Part shown: piece by piece, positions 49,256 to 51,766 of the stretch | Numbering within the stretch: position 1 is the stretch's first letter | Layout: each line of letters opens with the position of its first letter | NCBI GenBank assembly: GCA_039920165.1 | Contig: JBDSEG010000340.1 | Location: 1-51,766, forward strand | DNA: 51,766 bases | Source: JBDSEG01 sp039920165 | GTDB lineage: Bacteria; Pseudomonadota; Gammaproteobacteria; Burkholderiales; Burkholderiaceae_C | Direction: 5' to 3' | Program-made: the position numbers and the translations under genes | The notes under the pieces: generated by a model | The model's database searches: none | Told to the model about the DNA's origin: nothing | Seen by the model: only the letters and a program-made list of their open reading frames with translations

Positions 49256-50671
49256 ATGAACGCCCCCTTCGAGATGAGGCCCACCGTTCTGTCGCGACCC
49301 GTGCCGGCGCAGATGCTCGATGCGCTGAAAGAGCGCTTCGGCGATCGCCTGTCGGTGGCGAAGTCGGTCCGTGAACAGCACGGTCGCGACGAGTCGCCAT
49401 TCGACGTTGCGCCGCCGGAAGCGGTCGTCTTCGCCGAGTCAACCGAGGAAACTGCCTTCGTCGTCACGCTGGCGGCGCGACATGCGGTGCCGGTGATTCC
49501 GTTCGGCGTCGGCTCGTCGCTCGAAGGCCATCTGCTCGCGGTGCAGGGCGGCGTGAGCATCGACCTCTCGAAGATGAATCGCGTGCTGCACCTGAATGCC
49601 GAAGATCTGAACGTGACGGTGCAGCCCGGCGTGACGCGCAGCCAGCTCAACCGGGAGATCAAGGACAGCGGCCTGTTCTTTCCGATCGACCCAGGCGCCG
49701 ATGCCTCGATCGGCGGCATGAGCGCTACGCGCGCCAGCGGGACCAACGCGGTGCGCTACGGCACGATGCGCGAGAACGTTCTCGCTCTCGAGGTCGTGAC
49801 GGCGAGCGGCGAAGTCATTCGTACCGGCACGCGGGCGCGCAAGTCGAGCGCGGGCTACGACCTGACCAGGCTCTTCGTCGGCAGCGAAGGCACGCTTGGC
49901 GTCATGACCGAGATCACCGTCAAATTGCACCCGCTGCCCGAGGCGATCTCGGCGGCGGTGTGCCACTTCGCGGATATCGGCGCGGCGGTGGCCACCACGA
50001 TCGAGCTGATCCAGATGGGCGTGCCGATCGCGCGCTGCGAGTTGCTCGATGCGAATGCGGTGCGTGCCGTCAATGCGCACGACCGGCTCAACCTGCGCGA
50101 GACGCCCTTGCTGCTGATGGAATTTCACGGCAGCCCGGCCGGGGTGAAGGAACAGGCCGAGACGGTGCAGCAGATCGCGAGCGAGCACGGCGGCGAGGAT
50201 TTCGAATGGGCGACCACCCCCGAGCAACGCACGCGCCTGTGGACGGCACGCCACCACGCCTATTTCGCCGGCCTCCAGTTGAAGCCGGGCTGCCGCACCG
50301 TGACGACCGATACCTGCGTGCCGATCTCGCAGCTGGCCGAATGCGTCGTCGCGGCGAAGGCCGAGGCCGAAGCGGCGGGCTTGCTGCACTACATCGTCGG
50401 CCATGTCGGCGACGGCAATTTCCACATCGCGTACCTGATCAATCCGGCACTGCCGGCCGAGTTCGACGCCGCCGAACGCCTGAACGAAGCGGTCGTGCAG
50501 CGTGCGCTGCGCGTGGGCGGAACGTGCACCGGGGAACACGGCATCGGCCTGCACAAGCGGGGCTTTCTGATCGACGAGACGGGCGCCGGCGCGGTCGAGA
50601 TGATGAAGAGCATCAAGCGCGCGCTCGACCCGCGCAACATCATGAATCCGGGCAAGATCTTCGCGCTCTGA
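49256..50671 (+). CDS. FAD-linked D-lactate/glycolate-type oxidase
   Basis: A 471-residue FAD-binding (PCMH/VAO-type) oxidoreductase. The FAD block is VIPFGVGSSLEGHLLAVQGGVSIDLSKMN, with PGADASIGGMSATRASGTNAVRYGTMRENVLALEVV. The C-terminal domain has HVGDGNFH and GGTCTGEHGIGLHKRGFL, the signature of D-lactate dehydrogenase (cytochrome) and GlcD. It oxidises a 2-hydroxy acid, probably D-lactate, at the membrane. No iron-sulfur partner gene (glcE/glcF) adjoins it, which favours the single-subunit D-lactate dehydrogenase type. Convergent with spoVR. Confidence 0.92.
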   Translation: MNAPFEMRPTVLSRPVPAQMLDALKERFGDRLSVAKSVREQHGRDESPFDVAPPEAVVFAESTEETAFVVTLAARHAVPVIPFGVGSSLEGHLLAVQGGVSIDLSKMNRVLHLNAEDLNVTVQPGVTRSQLNREIKDSGLFFPIDPGADASIGGMSATRASGTNAVRYGTMRENVLALEVVTASGEVIRTGTRARKSSAGYDLTRLFVGSEGTLGVMTEITVKLHPLPEAISAAVCHFADIGAAVATTIELIQMGVPIARCELLDANAVRAVNAHDRLNLRETPLLLMEFHGSPAGVKEQAETVQQIASEHGGEDFEWATTPEQRTRLWTARHHAYFAGLQLKPGCRTVTTDTCVPISQLAECVVAAKAEAEAAGLLHYIVGHVGDGNFHIAYLINPALPAEFDAAERLNEAVVQRALRVGGTCTGEHGIGLHKRGFLIDETGAGAVEMMKSIKRALDPRNIMNPGKIFAL

Positions 50672-50700
50672 GGCGAGCTGGCCGTGCGATCGGCCCCGAT

Positions 50701-51766
50701 TCAGTTCGGCGAGGCCACGCTCCAGCGCTTGCGCACTTCACCGCTGGCGTCGACGCTTTCGAGATGCACGCCGAAGCCCCACAGCCGGGCCACGTGCTTG
50801 AGCACTTCCTGCGCTCCGTCGTGCAGCGGGCGGTCGAGATGCTGCACATGGCGCAGGGTGAGTGATCGGTCGCCGCGAAGGTTGACGCTGAAGACCTGGA
50901 TATTCGGCTCGCGGCTGGCCAGGTCGTATTGCCGGCTTAGCGCTTCGCGCACCGCGCGATAGCCGGCTTCGTCGTGGATCGCCGAGACCTCAAGCTCCTT
51001 TTCCTTCTCGTCGTCGACGATCGCGAACAGGCGGAATTCGCGCATCAGGTTGGGCGACAGGAACTGGCCGACGAAGCTCTCATCCTTGAAGTTGCGCATC
51101 GCGTGGTCGATGGTCTCGAGCCAGTCGCTGCCGGCCATGTCCGGAAACCATTGCCGGTCCTCGTCGGTCGGCTGCTCGCACACGCGCTTCATGTCGGTGT
51201 ACATCGCAAAGCCCAGCGCATAAGGGTTGATGCCGCTGTAGTGCGGGTGCCCGACCGGCGGCTGGTAGATCACGTTGGTGTGCGACTTCAGCCACTCGAT
51301 CATCATCCCGTCGGTCAGGTGACCGTCGTCGTACATGGTGTTGAGCAGGCGGTGATGCCAGAAGGTCGCCCAGCCCTCGTTCATGACCTGGGTCTGGCGC
51401 TGCGGATAGAAATACTGCGCGACCTTGCGCACGATGCGCACGATCTCGCGTTGCCAGTCCTCGAGCAGCGGCGCATTCTTCTCGATGAAGTACAGCAGGT
51501 TTTCCTGCGGTTCGTCGGGGAAGCGCTTGGCCTGCGCCTCCTCGGCAGCGCGTTCCGACGCCTTGCGCGGCAGCGTGCGCCACATGTCGTTGACCTGCTG
51601 CTGTGCGTAGGCCGCGCGGTCCTTGCTGCGCGCCAGCTCCTGCGCCAGGCTCAGCTTGCTCGGCCGGCGATAGCGGTCGACCCCGTGGTTCATCAGCGCG
51701 TGGCAGCTGTCGAGCAGTTCCTCGACCGCGTCGAGTCCGTGCCGCTCCTCGCAGGCGGTGACGTAG
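50701..51766 (-). CDS. SpoVR family protein (N-terminus off the right edge)
   Basis: 354 residues of the C-terminal part of a SpoVR/YcgB protein, recognised by VAQYFYPQRQTQVMNEGWATFWHH, MYDDGHLTDGMMIEWLKSHTNVIYQP, INPYALGFAMYTDMKRVCEQPTDEDRQWFP and FRLFAIVDDEKEKELEVSAIHDE. The function is unclear. In many bacteria spoVR is expressed with a serine kinase gene (prkA) and a DUF444 gene (yeaH); those would be upstream, to the right of the window. The frame remains open past 51693 to the edge, so the internal ATG there is not the start. Confidence 0.95.
   Translation of the reverse strand, partial: YVTACEERHGLDAVEELLDSCHALMNHGVDRYRRPSKLSLAQELARSKDRAAYAQQQVNDMWRTLPRKASERAAEEAQAKRFPDEPQENLLYFIEKNAPLLEDWQREIVRIVRKVAQYFYPQRQTQVMNEGWATFWHHRLLNTMYDDGHLTDGMMIEWLKSHTNVIYQPPVGHPHYSGINPYALGFAMYTDMKRVCEQPTDEDRQWFPDMAGSDWLETIDHAMRNFKDESFVGQFLSPNLMREFRLFAIVDDEKEKELEVSAIHDEAGYRAVREALSRQYDLASREPNIQVFSVNLRGDRSLTLRHVQHLDRPLHDGAQEVLKHVARLWGFGVHLESVDASGEVRKRWSVASPN

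Noticed and set aside
1..51766. tRNA, rRNA, CRISPR or IS elements
   Set aside because: I found no cloverleaf-like sequence, no spaced direct-repeat array, no transposase-like ORF and no flanking terminal inverted repeats.

Overview
The window is high-GC chromosomal DNA. Its gene content and order (bamE-dapB-exbB-exbD near leuS; hpf-ptsN-hprK; pqiAABC; small DUF1328, DUF883 and BON stress proteins) point to a betaproteobacterium, most likely Burkholderiales. Genus is not resolved. There are no tRNA or rRNA genes, CRISPR arrays, insertion sequences or prophage modules, so this is core chromosome with accessory patches.

Layout. 1-8.5 kb: leuS (partial, minus) is separated from the exbB-exbD-dapB-bamE operon by about 5 kb of accessory genes. 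These are a secreted ATP-dependent DNA ligase, a DUF1415 protein, a threonine/serine dehydratase, a decayed PHB-depolymerase-type esterase, a flavin-type general stress protein, a collagen-like mini-lipoprotein and a lectin-like lipoprotein gene broken by an in-frame TGA. 8.6-12.3 kb: fur, hprK, ptsN, hpf and corA (iron, nitrogen-PTS, ribosome hibernation, magnesium). 12.3-20.3 kb: a tight eight-gene minus-strand operon (flavin amine-oxidase-like protein, DUF1365, cyclopropane-fatty-acid-synthase-like methyltransferase, chalcone-isomerase-like protein, GPH-type MFS carrier, DUF3833 lipoprotein, SDR, SnoaL-like protein). It is divergent from a diiron acyl-ACP-desaturase-like protein. It probably modifies membrane fatty acids, and its intergenic region holds a 20-bp perfect palindrome and a 25-codon leader ORF. 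20.3-29.5 kb: GST, a rhombosortase-type protease, glnE, yhdP and a Nit1-type amidase. 29.5-43.3 kb: an envelope/osmotic-stress region with small membrane proteins (DUF1328, DUF883, holin-like), a 2906-residue cyclic beta-1,2-glucan synthase, a ferritin-like protein, a BON lipoprotein and an outer-membrane-type protein. 43.5-51.8 kb: a pqi/MCE lipid-transport operon with PqiA split in two, a transglutaminase-like protease, a doubly frameshifted small gene, a cysteine-repeat periplasmic protein, a D-lactate/glycolate-type FAD oxidase and spoVR (partial).

The main novel signal is a bipartite intergenic element, TCCTAC-N17/18-C(C/G)GAC. I find it upstream of at least five stress-type or small genes (3149, 29989, 31878, 41080, 47272), with further TCCTAC half-sites at 41030 and 43459 (minus). 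It could be the promoter or operator of an undescribed stress regulon linking periplasmic glucan, small membrane proteins, ferritin and transglutaminase. Three genes look recently damaged: the esterase, the lectin-like lipoprotein with TGA in place of Trp, and a small gene with two compensating frameshifts.
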